59,103 bases of DNA from Algoriphagus ratkowskyi (GCF_002150505.1 NZ_MSSV01000027.1:1-59103); one strand, 5' to 3'. Numbered from the stretch's first letter, positions 8,456 to 16,463 are shown. Made by a program: numbers and translations. The notes: generated by a model from the sequence alone, not told the origin.

Positions 8456-9601
8456 TTATTTAATGCGGTTAATTGCTTCCAAGATCTTGAACTCAGGCAT
8501 ACAAAGAGAGAAGCGAACATAATCGTCGCCCTCCGAACCAAAGATTTTCCCAGGAGTGATAAATATATTTCTCTCGTAAAGTAGCTCATCCACCACTTGA
8601 TCAGCAGATTTTCCATTTGGCACCTTGCACCAGACAAATAAGCCAGCAGCATTAGTGTCATAGGTCAAGTTGAGCTTATCAGCAAGCTTCCAGACTAATT
8701 TTCTTCGGCTTTGATATGTACTTTCAATGTCTGAAAACCAACTTTCTCCGAGGTTCAGCGCTGCAATTGCACCTTTTTGAATCCCTAGAAACATCCCAGA
8801 ATCCATATTGCTTTTTACTTTCAAAACTTTAGCAAGCCAATCTTCCCGACCTGCTAGCATTCCCACGCGCCAGCCAGGCATATTGAATGCTTTGCTTAGT
8901 GAATTGAGCTCCATTGCAACTTCTTTAGCTCCGGGAATCGATAAAATGCTAATCGGCTCCTTAGTCAAAATATGACTGTAAGGATTATCGTGAAGCAACA
9001 CGATCTCATGCTTTTTGGCAAACCCAACCAATTCTTGAAGAATCACTCGGCTTCCCGGCGCACCAGTTGGCATATGCGGATAGTTGATCCACATGATTTT
9101 CACCTTACTCAGATCTTTACTTTCCAATTCTTCCAGATTTGGCCTGCCTGCTTTTGCCAGATCGATGTGGTAATAAATAGGTGTAGCACCTAACAAATTT
9201 GTGACGGAAGTGTAAGTAGGATAGCCCGGATTTGGGATCAATACCTCATCTCCTGGGTTTAAAAAAGTCATGCTAAGATGCATGATGCCCTCTTTGGACC
9301 CCATCATCGGCAAGACTTCTTTATTTGGATTAAGAGAGACGCCATATTCTCGAGCGTAGAAATTCGCTATGGATGTTCTCAACTCAGGAATTCCTTGGTA
9401 GTTTTGGTAACCATGGGAATGTGGATTGTCTGCGGTGCTTTTTAGCGCATCAATTACCTTCTTGTCAGGAGCCAAATCTGGGCTGCCAATTCCAAGGTTA
9501 ATGACTGGTTTTCCGTCGGCAATCATCTGATTTACCTCGCGAAGTTTGGTGGAAAAGTAATATTCCTCTACACTACTCACTCGATCTGCAAAGCCCTTCA
9601 T
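8456..9601 (-). CDS. PLP-dependent aminotransferase (aromatic cluster)
   Basis: This 381-aa fold-type I aminotransferase has the PLP lysine in SLSKAFNMPGWRVGM (Lys237), preceded by NYPHMPTG (173-180) and the Asp/Tyr pair of HDNPYS (204-209). It is related to aspartate and LL-diaminopimelate aminotransferases. Its place between pheA and tyrA suggests that it makes phenylalanine and tyrosine from phenylpyruvate and hydroxyphenylpyruvate, or transaminates prephenate; this is inference from context. The spacers to both neighbours exceed 120 bp, so internal promoters are possible. Confidence 0.85.
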   Translation of the reverse strand: MKGFADRVSSVEEYYFSTKLREVNQMIADGKPVINLGIGSPDLAPDKKVIDALKSTADNPHSHGYQNYQGIPELRTSIANFYAREYGVSLNPNKEVLPMMGSKEGIMHLSMTFLNPGDEVLIPNPGYPTYTSVTNLLGATPIYYHIDLAKAGRPNLEELESKDLSKVKIMWINYPHMPTGAPGSRVILQELVGFAKKHEIVLLHDNPYSHILTKEPISILSIPGAKEVAMELNSLSKAFNMPGWRVGMLAGREDWLAKVLKVKSNMDSGMFLGIQKGAIAALNLGESWFSDIESTYQSRRKLVWKLADKLNLTYDTNAAGLFVWCKVPNGKSADQVVDELLYERNIFITPGKIFGSEGDDYVRFSLCMPEFKILEAINRIK

Positions 9602-9610
9602 CTATTAATT

Positions 9611-9722
9611 ATTTATGTATTCCCGCTTTTTTCAGTAGGTGTAAATAGTATTTTAACTCTTTTATTGAAGTCATTTCTCTCTTCTGTTTCCAGATAACTT
9701 TGGAAGTCTCCCAGCCTTATGA
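9611..9722. repeat. Possible diverged copy of the dispersed repeat
   Basis: The segment starting TATTCCCGCTTTTTTCAGTA and ending GTCTCCCAGCC follows the layout of the better copies at 8352 and 14633, but with many differences. It fills most of the 165-bp gap between pheA and the aminotransferase gene. Confidence 0.3.
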
Positions 9723-9766
9723 TCAAAGATATTATGGCTTATTTGTCATTGCAGACATTCACTCAA

Positions 9767-10591
9767 TTATTTCCTACTTACGTATTCTCCGAAAATTTTC
9801 ACCTCTCCAAAACTTCCTCGAATTTCCTCGATTGTCTGAGATAAAATAACGTGATTTTCAAAAACTAAATCTAGGAAAAAAGCATATTCCCAAGGTTTTT
9901 CGATCACAGGAATTGACTGAATTTTGCTTAAATCAATTCCTCTATCAGAGATCAAAGTCAGCAATTTTGCCAGTCCACCCTTTTGGTTTTGAATTGTTAC
10001 TTTGATGGATGCTTTATTTACGGAGTCAGAAGGTTTTACAGATTCTTTTTGAAGTATTATAAAACGAGTGAAATTACTTTTCACTGTCTGAATATCTGGT
10101 GAGATAATTTGCATTCCATAAATATCAGCAGCTATACTAGAAGCTATAGCCGCAACACCTTTTAGATTCCCTAATTTAATGTCACGCGCCACAGATGCGG
10201 TGTCGGTATCTTCTTTGAGTTGGATATGAGGATGCTGCGCAAAAAAAGCCTTGCACTGCAACAATGCCATAGGATGGGAGCGAACTTCAGTAATTTCTTG
10301 AATAGACTGACCCGGAAGCGCCATGAATTGATGCCCGATAGGCAGGTAATATTCGTCTCGAATACTCAATTCATAGCGGTCGATCAAATCATAGTTTGGA
10401 AGAATTGCTCCTGCTATCGAATTCTCAATTGCCATCACAGCAAAGTCAGCCACGCCATTTGCCACAGCTCTGGCCACTGGCTCGAAGGTGGTGAAATCCA
10501 ATATTTCTATATCTTCTCCGAAATTGCGCAGTGCAACTTGATGATGAAAAGAGCCAGGAACGCCCTGTATAGCAATTTTTAAAATGCTCAT
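9767..10591 (-). CDS. pheA: Prephenate dehydratase with ACT domain
   Basis: This 274-aa enzyme converts prephenate to phenylpyruvate, the committed step to phenylalanine. The catalytic domain (about residues 5-185) shows the ENS motif (56-58) and the catalytic TRF motif (SNFTRFII, 173-180). A C-terminal ACT domain (about 196-270, KVTIQNQKGGLAKLLTLIS) should bind phenylalanine for feedback inhibition. The usual ESRP motif of the ACT domain appears as QSIP. The gene follows aroA with only 3 bp between them, so the two are surely co-transcribed. Chorismate mutase activity is supplied by the DAHP synthase fusion. Confidence 0.93.
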   Translation of the reverse strand: MSILKIAIQGVPGSFHHQVALRNFGEDIEILDFTTFEPVARAVANGVADFAVMAIENSIAGAILPNYDLIDRYELSIRDEYYLPIGHQFMALPGQSIQEITEVRSHPMALLQCKAFFAQHPHIQLKEDTDTASVARDIKLGNLKGVAAIASSIAADIYGMQIISPDIQTVKSNFTRFIILQKESVKPSDSVNKASIKVTIQNQKGGLAKLLTLISDRGIDLSKIQSIPVIEKPWEYAFFLDLVFENHVILSQTIEEIRGSFGEVKIFGEYVSRK

Positions 10592-10594
10592 TAT

Positions 10595-11836
10595 TTAAGA
10601 TTGGCTAACGATGGATATTCCAGCAAGCTGGCAGTGTTTCCAGAAACTTGGGTAAGATTTATCCACTACAGACTTATCCTCGATGCTTACGCGTGTTTTG
10701 GTGATCAAAGGCATAAAAGCCATAGCCATCCGGTGGTCATCGTATGTATGAATCTTCACCTCTGAAGGCATAGTCACAGATGGGATTACCTGATATACCT
10801 CAGGTTCAATTTCTTTTAAATCTGCATTGAACTTTGCTAGCTCTTGCTGCAAAGCGAAGATTCTATCTGTCTCCTTGATCCTCAAACTTTCTAAACCTGT
10901 AAAAGTCGCATCCTGTCCTAGAATAGCACAGGTCACCGCAATCGTCTGAGCCAAATCAGGGCAATGCGTGAAATCCCATGTTTGTAATCCCGTTACAGCC
11001 AGTTTTTGCAATAAAACTCCTCCGTTTTGGAAAGTGCTTTTAATGCCTAGTTGTCCCATGATTTCCACTACAGCTGAATCTCCCTGAAGACTGTTTTCTT
11101 TCAAACCAGAAAGAAAAAGCTCTCCAGAATCCGCACAGGCCAATAAACTGTACCAGTATCCAGCGCCAGACCAGTCACTTTCTACTGCGAAAGTAGTCGG
11201 CTTGTACGCCTGATGTGGAACAGAGATTATATTGTCACTCCAAGTGTAGTTGATTCCAAACTGTGACATGGAATCCAATGTCATTTCTATATAGGAGCGA
11301 GAACCGACTTTTCCTATCAATTCAATTTCCAGCCCTTTTGGAAGCAGAGGGGCAATCATCAGTATTGCAGAAATGTACTGGCTAGAAACGTCACCTCTTA
11401 TTTTGACATGTGTGCTTTTTTGGTCAGAAAGGCCATGAATCGCCATCGGTGGATAGCCTTCCACACCTAAATAATGGATTTCCGCACCTATAGTTCTCAG
11501 CGCATCCACTAAAATGCCAATAGGACGCTCACACATGCGGGCAGTTCCAGTCATGACTTTATTTTGGTTGGTGATAGCTGCGTAAGCAGTCAGGAATCTC
11601 ATCGTGGTCCCAGCGTCCAACACATCATAAACAGGCGGATTTTTCTTAAGCAAACTGATCATGGTCTGCGTGTCACGCGCTTCAGCTAGATTGCTTAACG
11701 TATTTTTGCCGTCAGTCAAGGCATCAATAATTAGCACCCGATTGGATTCGCTTTTGGAAGAAGGAAGTGGAATATAGGTAGCCGAAAAATCTGTTTTCTG
11801 AGCCAGATGAATGGTCTCCTTGGTTTCAGTAGTCAA
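10595..11836 (-). CDS. aroA: 3-phosphoshikimate 1-carboxyvinyltransferase (EPSP synthase)
   Basis: This 413-aa shikimate-pathway enzyme transfers the enolpyruvyl group of PEP to shikimate-3-phosphate. The substrate-binding motif SKSESNR is at residues 27-33, the LDAGTTMRF loop at about 75-83, CERPIG at about 103, and DDHRMAMAF near residue 370. The protein is slightly shorter than the 430-aa norm and diverged at several glycine-rich positions, as Bacteroidota homologues often are. It sits between aroB (12 bp upstream) and pheA (3 bp downstream) in one operon. Confidence 0.92.
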   Translation of the reverse strand: MTTETKETIHLAQKTDFSATYIPLPSSKSESNRVLIIDALTDGKNTLSNLAEARDTQTMISLLKKNPPVYDVLDAGTTMRFLTAYAAITNQNKVMTGTARMCERPIGILVDALRTIGAEIHYLGVEGYPPMAIHGLSDQKSTHVKIRGDVSSQYISAILMIAPLLPKGLEIELIGKVGSRSYIEMTLDSMSQFGINYTWSDNIISVPHQAYKPTTFAVESDWSGAGYWYSLLACADSGELFLSGLKENSLQGDSAVVEIMGQLGIKSTFQNGGVLLQKLAVTGLQTWDFTHCPDLAQTIAVTCAILGQDATFTGLESLRIKETDRIFALQQELAKFNADLKEIEPEVYQVIPSVTMPSEVKIHTYDDHRMAMAFMPLITKTRVSIEDKSVVDKSYPSFWKHCQLAGISIVSQS

Positions 11837-11848
11837 AATATAGGATAA

Positions 11849-12892
11849 TTAGGTCTGAGGTAGGTTTTGATAATAGTGAATTGCTTCTCTGATTTCTTCT
11901 CTGGTGACAGGGATATTATAAGTGCAATTTCCGATGGAACTCAACAAAGAAAACATGAGCTGTTTGCCTTCGTTCTTTTTGTCTTGTAGGCAAAAATCAA
12001 GTACTGACGGAAGGTCCGAATCGAGAATTTCTATTTTGCCATAAACTTTCAAAAAGGCAGACTGAATTTGCTTCACTTCTGCCATAGAAAGGTCTAATTT
12101 CTTATGAGAAAGCCATGCTTCGCAGATCATTCCTACGGCTATAGCTTCTCCATGTAATAAATGTCTTGGGCCATCCAAAAAGTAAGTTTCAAATGCGTGA
12201 CCTATTGTATGTCCAAAGTTTAAAATTTTACGCAAGCCAGATTCTTTCGGATCTTCTTTGACTACGGCCCTTTTGATCTCTACAGAATGATGAATCAGAG
12301 GAGGCCAATAGGAGGATTTCCAATGCTCAAAATCCAGGCTTTCGAAGTATTTCTTATCACGAATCAATCCATGCTTGATGATCTCAGCATAGCCGGATCG
12401 AAGTTCACGCTCAGGTAATGTCTTCAAGAATTCGGATGCTACAATGACCGTTTCGGGTTCATTGAATACGCCCAGATGATTTTTCAATCCTTCGAAATCT
12501 ACTCCCAATTTACCGCCAACACTTGCATCCACTTGCGAGAGTAAGGTGGTGGGCATATTGATGAAGCGTATTCCTCTTTTATATATGCTGGCGCAAAAGC
12601 CACCCATATCTCCCAATACGCCACCCCCGATATTTAGGAAAAGTGCTTTTCGATCAAGTTGGGCTTCTGTCATCGCAGCCCAGATAACCATACAAGTGGC
12701 TATCGTCTTGTTCTTTTCTCCAGAATCTATCGTCAGAAAAGTGCTGTTAGAAGGAAAAATTTCTTCTACTAAAGGCAGGCAATGCTCTTTGGTGTTTTCA
12801 TCTGTCAGAATAAAAAGACTAGAGAATTTGAGTTCACCCAGTACGGAAGTCAAATCAACAGATGCGTTTTCAGAAAAGATAATTGAGTTCAC
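11849..12892 (-). CDS. aroB: 3-dehydroquinate synthase
   Basis: This 347-aa NAD- and metal-dependent enzyme turns DAHP into 3-dehydroquinate. The nucleotide motif NIGGGVLGDMGGF is at residues 87-99, followed by the conserved MPTTLLSQVDASVGGK. The metal ligands fall in GYAEIIKHG and the GHTIGHAFE histidines (about 230-238). It lies 270 bp after the DAHP synthase gene. A terminator-like hairpin stands in that gap, so aroB may have its own promoter or be reached by partial read-through. Confidence 0.94.
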   Translation of the reverse strand: MNSIIFSENASVDLTSVLGELKFSSLFILTDENTKEHCLPLVEEIFPSNSTFLTIDSGEKNKTIATCMVIWAAMTEAQLDRKALFLNIGGGVLGDMGGFCASIYKRGIRFINMPTTLLSQVDASVGGKLGVDFEGLKNHLGVFNEPETVIVASEFLKTLPERELRSGYAEIIKHGLIRDKKYFESLDFEHWKSSYWPPLIHHSVEIKRAVVKEDPKESGLRKILNFGHTIGHAFETYFLDGPRHLLHGEAIAVGMICEAWLSHKKLDLSMAEVKQIQSAFLKVYGKIEILDSDLPSVLDFCLQDKKNEGKQLMFSLLSSIGNCTYNIPVTREEIREAIHYYQNLPQT

Positions 12893-12925
12893 AAAGACGG
12901 GAGTTTACTGAGTCTAAAATTAGGG

Positions 12926-12961
12926 TAAAAAAATCTGAGGAGAAATATTCCCCTCAGATTT
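12926..12961 (-). terminator. Terminator-like hairpin upstream of aroB
   Basis: Read on the minus strand, AAATCTGAGG and CCTCAGATTT form a 10-bp stem (12961-12952 with 12940-12931), and seven T follow (12933-12927). It lies 34 bp before the aroB start. It could terminate the DAHP synthase transcript or act as a second attenuator for aroB-aroA-pheA. A promoter-like TATCTTTT precedes it by about 70 bp. Confidence 0.7.
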
Positions 12962-12997
12962 ACTATAAGCTCAGTGTTTATTTTCTTACTATATATG

Positions 12998-13105
12998 TAT
13001 TTCCGCATCTATACCAATAAAAGATAAAATACGGCTTAATCAGATGGTAAACACCTGAATTGAGGCAACCTTCGGTCATCCGTCATCGGTCTCCCGATAG
13101 CTCTC
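12998..13105. repeat. Dispersed intergenic repeat, copy C
   Basis: TATTTCCGCATCTATACCA at the left and CCTTCGGTCATCCGTCATCG at the right match the layout of the copies at 8352 and 14633. It ends next to a small perfect hairpin (CTCCCGATAGCTCTCGGGA). It lies between the DAHP synthase gene and aroB. Confidence 0.5.
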
Positions 13106-13162
13106 GGGACAGCCTGTTAAGCCAAGGAGATATATTTACTGGCATTATTGCTGAAAATTACT

Positions 13163-14260
13163 TTACTTCTTCACGGCATCAGCTTCTCTAAGCTGCTTTT
13201 CCTGACGCTTTACTGACTCTTCATGAATACAATAAAGTAACTCCTTCATGAACTTCTCGCTTAGGTTCTTAGCTACGCCTTTTTGAGTACGACTTTCCAT
13301 CACATCTTTCCAACGATCCGACTGAAATACAGATAAATGATGCTCTCTTTTGTGCGCACCGATTTGGTCGATCACTGCGAATCTTTCCTGAAGGATATCC
13401 AACAACTGATCGTCCATGTGGTCAACAGCTCTTCTAAGATCGTTCAATCGCTCACTAGGTTGCTCAGATTCTACCGGCTTTTTGAAATCAATAGCATCTA
13501 TAATTTCTTTTAAACGAGCAGGAGTAACTTGCTGCTTAGCATCTGACCATGCATTGTCTGGATCATGGTGAGTTTCGATCATCAAGCCATCCAAACCAAA
13601 GTTCATGGCTTTCTGAGAGATTTCAAGAATTCCATCTCTTTTCCCTACGATGTGAGAAGGATCATTGATCACTTCCATTCCAGTCCAAACGCGCTTCAGG
13701 TGCATTGGCATAGACCAGTTTGGCTTATTTCTGTATCGTTTGTCATACGCATCAGAGAAACCTCTGTGAATCGCAGCTAATTTCGTAAGTCCTACTGCAT
13801 GGAATCTTTCCAAAGCTCCCATCCAAAGTTCAAGATCTGGATTCATTGGATTTTTCACCATCACTGGAATGTCAGTTCCTCTTAGTGCATCAGCAATTTC
13901 TTGTACTGCGAAAGGGTTTACTGTAGTTCTAGCGCCTACCCACACCACATCTACATTATTTCTAAGCGCAATTTCAGCGTGAGCTGCATTTCCTACTTCT
14001 ATTGTGATTGGGATATTTAAGTGATGACGAACGATCTCCATCCACTTTAATCCTTCTTCACCGATACCTTCGAAGCTTCCTGGTCTAGTTCTTGGCTTCC
14101 AGATCCCAGCACGGAACATGGATGGGATAATGTTGTTTTCTTTCATCTCGATACAAATCTGTTCGATTTGCTCTGGAGACTCTGCCGAGCAAGGTCCTGC
14201 GATAATAGTTGGGCCAGTAAGTCCTAGGCCCCAGTCTTTAATTTGCTTGTGTTCTTTCAT
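13163..14260 (-). CDS. DAHP synthase / chorismate mutase fusion
   Basis: This 365-aa bifunctional enzyme catalyses the first shikimate-pathway step (PEP + erythrose-4-phosphate to DAHP) and chorismate to prephenate. The N-terminal 255 residues are a short-type DAHP synthase, with GPCSAES at 22-28 and KPRTRPGSFEG at 55-65. A linker is followed by an all-helical AroQ chorismate mutase domain (about 270-350: LRRAVDHMDDQLLDILQERF and VFQSDRW). This domain order is usual in Bacteroidota. It is the first structural gene after the Phe/Tyr leader, with 18 bp between the attenuator U-tract and the start codon, so its expression should follow charged tRNA-Phe and tRNA-Tyr levels. Confidence 0.93.
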   Translation of the reverse strand: MKEHKQIKDWGLGLTGPTIIAGPCSAESPEQIEQICIEMKENNIIPSMFRAGIWKPRTRPGSFEGIGEEGLKWMEIVRHHLNIPITIEVGNAAHAEIALRNNVDVVWVGARTTVNPFAVQEIADALRGTDIPVMVKNPMNPDLELWMGALERFHAVGLTKLAAIHRGFSDAYDKRYRNKPNWSMPMHLKRVWTGMEVINDPSHIVGKRDGILEISQKAMNFGLDGLMIETHHDPDNAWSDAKQQVTPARLKEIIDAIDFKKPVESEQPSERLNDLRRAVDHMDDQLLDILQERFAVIDQIGAHKREHHLSVFQSDRWKDVMESRTQKGVAKNLSEKFMKELLYCIHEESVKRQEKQLREADAVKK

Positions 14261-14278
14261 AATACTGAGCTTTAAATG

Positions 14279-14309
14279 AAAAAAGCCCGACTCTTTCGAA
14301 TCGGGCTTT
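14279..14309 (-). terminator. Attenuator intrinsic terminator
   Basis: On the minus strand AAAGCCCGA (14309-14301) pairs with TCGGGCTTT (14290-14282) around a 10-nt loop, and the run of six T ends at 14279. It lies 18 bp before the start of the DAHP synthase gene, upstream rather than downstream of a gene, as an attenuator requires. Confidence 0.9.
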
Positions 14310-14377
14310 ATGTGTTATATTTTTTATTAGTCTAAGCTAGGCAATACACAACTCCGATTCGATTTTGTCTTCGAAAG
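14279..14377 (-). promoter_or_regulatory. Phe/Tyr transcription attenuator (1:2, 2:3, 3:4 structures)
   Basis: Four pairing segments can be read on the minus strand. Segment 1 (TTCGA, 14375-14371, in the Phe/Tyr codons) pairs with segment 2 (TCGAA, 14362-14358) as a protector. Segment 2 (TCGAATCGG, 14362-14354) pairs perfectly over 9 bp with segment 3 (CCGATTCGA, 14304-14296) as antiterminator. Segment 3 also belongs to the terminator stem with segment 4 (14290-14282). A ribosome stalled at the early Phe/Tyr codons would cover segment 1, free segment 2 and allow read-through into the DAHP synthase gene. Confidence 0.85.
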
Positions 14378-14421
14378 TAAAAGTAAAAGAAGCTAAAATA
14401 TGTCGCTGTTGTGTTTAACAT
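14332..14421 (-). CDS. Phe/Tyr-rich leader peptide, 29 aa
   Basis: This short frame (ATG to TAG) lies directly upstream of the terminator that precedes the DAHP synthase gene. Residues 8-16 read YFSFFYFYF: five Phe and three Tyr in nine codons; one further Tyr is at residue 26. Such a run is the hallmark of ribosome-stalling leader peptides that sense charged tRNA. The antiterminator segment lies inside the coding region, 12 nt after the last Phe codon. A TAnnTTTG box ends only 4 nt before the ATG, so the transcript may be almost leaderless. No Shine-Dalgarno sequence is visible. It has no expected function as a protein. Confidence 0.85.
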   Translation of the reverse strand: MLNTTATYFSFFYFYFRRQNRIGVVYCLA

Positions 14422-14425
14422 GTCC

Positions 14426-14457
14426 CAAATGTAAAGTGGTGATTTTTAAAATCAAAA
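14426..14457 (-). promoter_or_regulatory. Promoter of the aromatic operon leader
   Basis: Minus strand: TTTTG (14457-14453) as -33 element, 19-bp spacer, then TACATTTG (14433-14426), an exact match to the Bacteroidota -7 consensus TAnnTTTG. The predicted transcription start falls at about 14422, next to the leader ATG. Confidence 0.75.
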
Positions 14458-15213
14458 TTAATTTTTTGCCAGCTATGTTATTTAATCTTCAAAATTTCAG
14501 GTGTTTCATTGAATATTCCTAAATCCGAGGAGAATCGCAGTGGCTTTCCGAATTATATTTCGATTAAATATAAAATAGGTCTTAAAAAGTCTATTTTTTA
14601 ATTTTTGAAATAAATTAATGTGTATATCCGCAATTCTACCAGTAAGCAGACTAAAGCAATACAAAATAAGCTCAACTCTAAATTTTAGGCCACTTCGGTC
14701 ACCTGTCTTCGGTCTTCCAGCCGGATGAGCAAAGAATTAATGGCTGCTGGCAAGAATGCGGATAATCATATAAATTAATAAATGTCTAGAGGAATGAAAG
14801 AGAAAGGATGTTGGTTGGGGGAAGAATGAATTCAATGAGCGCTTTGACGGAACCGACTCCCAACTGTAAATGCTAGCTAGTCGTCAACTACTCGTCCTTA
14901 AGGAGTATTTATGTGTGATTAAAGCATTTTTTAAAGCGTTTCCATTTTTCTTTATTGTTTAAGAGAACGTTTGAAAAAAATGCATTTTGAAGGAAGATAT
15001 GGTCGCTTGTAGGGTAGGGGGTGAGATTTTTTCTTTTCGTAAGTAAGTTGAAGTGAATTTCTTTTCGCTTTTTTTGATCGTTTTCAATTTGTTGTCAAAT
15101 GATCTCTACTTCGCTGGACATGACACAATACGCATGTCTTATTTCTCCTGTATCATATCTCGTATCACCCCTCATTTATAGCAACAAAAACCAACCTAGA
15201 GGAGTTTTTTTAA
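14458..15213. other. Long intergenic region before the proline dehydrogenase gene
   Basis: Apart from repeat copy B (14633-14722) I see no supportable gene or RNA in this AT-rich stretch. Frames on both strands are short and lack coding character. Confidence 0.5.
14633..14722. repeat. Dispersed intergenic repeat, copy B
   Basis: TATATCCGCAATTCTACCAG opens it and CACTTCGGTCACCTGTCTTC, then GGTCTTCCAGCC, closes it. The middle (AAGCTCAACTC) is shared with copy A at 8352-8449. The two copies align along most of their length. Confidence 0.6.
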
Positions 15214-15221
15214 TATCTTTG
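15214..15221 (+). promoter_or_regulatory. -7 element of the proline dehydrogenase gene
   Basis: TATCTTTG matches TAnnTTTG exactly and ends 18 bp before the chosen ATG at 15240. No convincing TTTG is seen at the expected -33 position. It supports the inner start codon. Confidence 0.55.
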
Positions 15222-15239
15222 CAGCTTTATTTCTGGAAT

Positions 15240-16427
15240 ATGCCCGTCAAACCCACTATCTCATTTGAGAACTTAAAGGTAGCTTTTGCTTCAAAAAGTG
15301 ATGCAGAACTTAAGAGAATGTATTTGGTTTTTGCCTTGTTGAATAATAAGCTTGTCTCTAATCTGGGGATTGCAATGACTAAAATTGGTTTTGCGCTTCA
15401 TTTGCCGATCAAAGGAATAATGAAGCAGACAATGTTTGGACATTTCTGTGGTGGTGAGACAATAACTGAAAGTACGGCTGCAGCCCAAAAACTTGCGGAA
15501 TACGGTGTAGAAAGTACGCTTGACTATTCAGTAGAGGGAGATGGAGACGAGGCGAGTTATGATGAGACCTGTGCTGAGATCCTGAAGACTATCGACAAAG
15601 CAGAGAATCAAACATCTTTGCCATTCGCAGTTTTCAAAGTGACGGGGCTCGGTGATTATCGGCTGATGACTAAAGTGCAGGCTGGAGAGATACTTTCTCA
15701 GGATGAAAGCCTTGCCTTTGACAGAATGAAAAACCGTGTGGATCAACTATGTCATGCGGCTTTCCAGAAAGGAATAAAAATCCTGGTTGACGCAGAGGAA
15801 TCTTGGTTTCAGGATACAATTGATGCCATGGCATACGAGGCCATGGAGAAGTATAATAGGGAAACTTGCACTGTATATAATACTTATCAGATGTATCGAC
15901 ATGATATGCTGGCAAGATTGAAAGCAGCTGAAGAAGTAGCAAAAGTTAATGGCTACGTGCTAGGTGCAAAGCTGGTGCGTGGTGCATACATGGAGAAGGA
16001 AGGTGAGCGGGCAGCGGAAATGGGCTATGCAAGTCCTATTCAGCCGAATAAATTAGCTACTGACACTGATTACAATCTTGGTGTGGAGTTTTGTATATCA
16101 AATGGTGTATACTTGGTTAGCGGATCACACAATGAAGAAAGCAATCAACTTGTGGTAAGACTAATCGAGAAACATGGGATTGCTAAGGATTCTGACCGCG
16201 TATTCTTTGCGCAGCTCTACGGAATGAGTGATAATATCTCTTTCAATCTGGCAGATGCTGGATATCGAGTGTTGAAATATGTGCCTTACGGGCCAGTGGA
16301 AAAGGTAATGCCTTACCTGATGCGTAGAGCATCGGAAAATTCTAGTATTGCAGGGCAGAGCAGTCGGGAGTTTTCGATGATTAAGAAGGAGATTAAAAGA
16401 CGGAAGTCGGGAGACGGAAGACCGTAG
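15240..16427 (+). CDS. Proline dehydrogenase
   Basis: This 395-aa flavoenzyme oxidises proline to pyrroline-5-carboxylate, feeding electrons to the quinone pool. The start is set at MPVKPTISFENL because a promoter box precedes it; the frame stays open 47 codons further upstream without family similarity. The beta/alpha barrel shows the conserved KGIKILVDAEESWFQ (about 178-192), VLGAKLVRGAYMEKE (about 239-253) and a C-terminal YGPVEKVMPYLMRRASENS that matches the PutA pattern YGxxxxxxxYLxRRxxEN. It is a monofunctional PRODH without the P5C dehydrogenase domain. The last residues (about RRKSGDGRP) are encoded by a dispersed repeat that has run into the 3' end. Confidence 0.92.
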   Translation: MPVKPTISFENLKVAFASKSDAELKRMYLVFALLNNKLVSNLGIAMTKIGFALHLPIKGIMKQTMFGHFCGGETITESTAAAQKLAEYGVESTLDYSVEGDGDEASYDETCAEILKTIDKAENQTSLPFAVFKVTGLGDYRLMTKVQAGEILSQDESLAFDRMKNRVDQLCHAAFQKGIKILVDAEESWFQDTIDAMAYEAMEKYNRETCTVYNTYQMYRHDMLARLKAAEEVAKVNGYVLGAKLVRGAYMEKEGERAAEMGYASPIQPNKLATDTDYNLGVEFCISNGVYLVSGSHNEESNQLVVRLIEKHGIAKDSDRVFFAQLYGMSDNISFNLADAGYRVLKYVPYGPVEKVMPYLMRRASENSSIAGQSSREFSMIKKEIKRRKSGDGRP

Positions 16428-16463
16428 CAACCTACTTCGGTCTCCCATCTGCTGTCTTCCAGC
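16400..16463. repeat. Inverted pair of the dispersed-repeat core overlapping a gene end
   Basis: Two arms, 16401-16426 and 16435-16460, are imperfect inverted copies (about 20 of 26 positions) of the CTTCGGTC-GTCTTC repeat core. The first arm encodes the last residues and stop codon of the proline dehydrogenase. As RNA it would fold into a long stem and may mark the transcript 3' end. Confidence 0.6.

Noticed and set aside
12884..13006. Frame MRKYIYSKK and onwards as a second attenuator leader before aroB
   Set aside because: It has few Phe/Tyr codons before the hairpin, reads straight through the terminator stem, and I found no convincing antiterminator pairing.
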